This document shows positions 13,177 through 13,736 of a stretch of 13,736 nt of DNA, piece after piece. The notes beneath the pieces are model-generated. The model saw only the letters and a list, made by a program, of their open reading frames with translations. It had not been told where the DNA came from and ran no database searches. Position 1 is the stretch's first letter; every line of letters starts with the position of its first letter. This DNA is from Chloroflexota bacterium (GTDB lineage Bacteria; Chloroflexota; Dormibacteria; CF-121): assembly GCA_005880605.1 (NCBI GenBank), contig VBIS01000088.1, positions 1-13,736 of the forward strand. The letters run 5' to 3'. The translations under genes and the position numbers were made by a program.

Positions 13177-13316
13177 TTGCTGATCGCCAGCCGGATGTGT
13201 GCGGGGCCGGCGGTCAGGGCCCAGAGCATGCCGCCGAGCAGGATGGCATCTATCCGCCAGCCATAGAGGGTGCCCGCTGCTGCCGCGTGCTCGAGGAGCG
13301 AATGTAGGGTGCTCAT
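13173..13316 (-). CDS. Possible 47-residue single-pass membrane peptide
   Basis: A short minus-strand frame from ATG 13316 to TAA 13173 fills the otherwise empty gap between the MocA-like gene and the acetyltransferase; its stop overlaps the MocA-like TAG. The product starts MSTLHSLLEHAAAAGTLYGW and has one hydrophobic stretch (about residues 22-38, IDAILLGGMLWALTAGP) flanked by R21 and H40/R42, which would make a single membrane helix. There is no good ribosome site and no TANNNT element at the start. I do not recognise the sequence. It may be chance, since GC-rich DNA has many open frames, but the hydrophobic pattern and exact fit make it worth recording. Confidence 0.35.
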   Translation of the reverse strand: MSTLHSLLEHAAAAGTLYGWRIDAILLGGMLWALTAGPAHIRLAISN

Positions 13317-13396
13317 CTCAGGTGCCTGGATTCAGGATCGCGCTCCTGCATGAGTGCTGCTGCTGAACGCGATTAGAGGATGCTGAGAAAGTAGCC

Positions 13397-13736
13397 ATGG
13401 CGCTCAAGGCACGGCTGGCGGACGCGCAGGATGCTGCCGCCATTGCGGTGATCTATAACCAGGGCATCGAGGACCGGCAGGCCACGTTTGAGACGCAGCC
13501 GCGTACGGCCGACGCGGTGGCTGAACTGCTGCGGGCGCGAACGGATCGCTACCCGGCGGTGGTTGTCGAGGACCACCGGGGTGTTCTCGGCTTCGCCTGG
13601 ACCTCGGAGTATCGGCCCCGCGCGGCCTATGCCGGCGTCGCCGAGTTCGCGATCTACGTGACACCTTCGGCCCGCGGGCAAGGGGTCGGCCGCCTCGCGC
13701 TGGGCGAGTTGATCAATGAGGCCGAACGTCGTGGGT
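13397..13736 (+). CDS. GNAT acetyltransferase, phosphinothricin/ArsN1-like (3' truncated)
   Basis: The first 113 residues of a GNAT enzyme, cut by the window end; the family is about 160-180 residues long. The N-terminus IAVIYNQGIEDRQATFETQPRT carries the IYNxGI...TFE pattern of the phosphinothricin N-acetyltransferase (Pat/Bar) and ArsN1 group. The acetyl-CoA pyrophosphate loop R93-G-Q-G-V-G98 and the preceding AEFAIYVTPSARG strand are intact. These enzymes acetylate a free amino group, for example on phosphinothricin, methionine sulfoximine or arsinothricin, and so give resistance; natural substrates of chromosomal copies are often unknown. The start ATG 13397 has a GAGAAAG purine tract 5 nt upstream. 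It is not obviously in an operon with anything visible here. Confidence 0.85.
   Translation, partial: MALKARLADAQDAAAIAVIYNQGIEDRQATFETQPRTADAVAELLRARTDRYPAVVVEDHRGVLGFAWTSEYRPRAAYAGVAEFAIYVTPSARGQGVGRLALGELINEAERRG

Noticed and set aside
1..13736. Anti-phage island, integrated element or CRISPR array
   Set aside because: No integrase, transposase, toxin-antitoxin pair, nuclease-effector gene or regularly spaced direct repeats were seen; gene content and codon style are uniform.

Overview
The window is about 13.7 kb of GC-rich bacterial chromosome, tightly packed with ordinary-looking genes on both strands. There is no rRNA, tRNA, CRISPR array, transposase or phage gene. The gene mix is a System II cytochrome c assembly protein, a DUF3048 lipoprotein, a CoxG plus MocA-like pair, a Bax-inhibitor-1 family protein and a TldD/TldE pair. 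With the high GC and several starts that look leaderless, this suggests a soil-type member of the Chloroflexota or the neighbouring candidate phylum Dormibacterota. That placement is an inference from gene style, not a proven assignment.

Layout. Bases 1-3227 (+): the 3' part of a flavin/iron-sulfur oxidoreductase, then ccsB, then a drug-type MFS transporter. Bases 3228-4414: a tautomerase (-) and a TetR regulator (+) transcribed divergently across an 86-bp gap that carries two near-identical 18-bp operator-like palindromes. Bases 4414-8402 (+): tldD and tldE, which overlap by four bases, then a CynX-type MFS transporter. tldD abuts tetR by one base and seems to have its own -10 element inside the end of tetR. 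Bases 8359-9917 (-): a complete PHP-domain phosphoesterase followed by an unrecognised 250-residue protein, whose 3' end overlaps the MFS gene tail to tail by 44 bp. Bases 10049-10288 (+): a small unrecognised protein. Bases 10325-10984 (-): a seven-helix Bax-inhibitor-1 protein, divergent from a DUF3048 lipoprotein (11050-12018, +). Bases 12161-13176 (+): coxG and a MocA-like nucleotidyltransferase that appears to start at a CTG overlapping the coxG stop codon. Bases 13173-13316 (-): a possible 47-residue membrane peptide. From 13397 (+): a phosphinothricin/ArsN1-type acetyltransferase cut off by the window edge.

How the genes work together. The clearest functional units are: (i) tautomerase/TetR with its two operators, a probable self-regulated stress or catabolic switch; (ii) the TldD/TldE protease; (iii) CoxG plus the MocA-like protein, both accessory factors for molybdenum hydroxylases of the CO dehydrogenase/xanthine dehydrogenase family, although the catalytic subunits are not in the window. 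I did not find a clearly new multi-gene system. The best leads are the paired operators, the set of leaderless-type starts, the CTG start of the MocA-like gene, a hairpin repeat found just after two stop codons, and two protein-coding genes I could not assign to a family.
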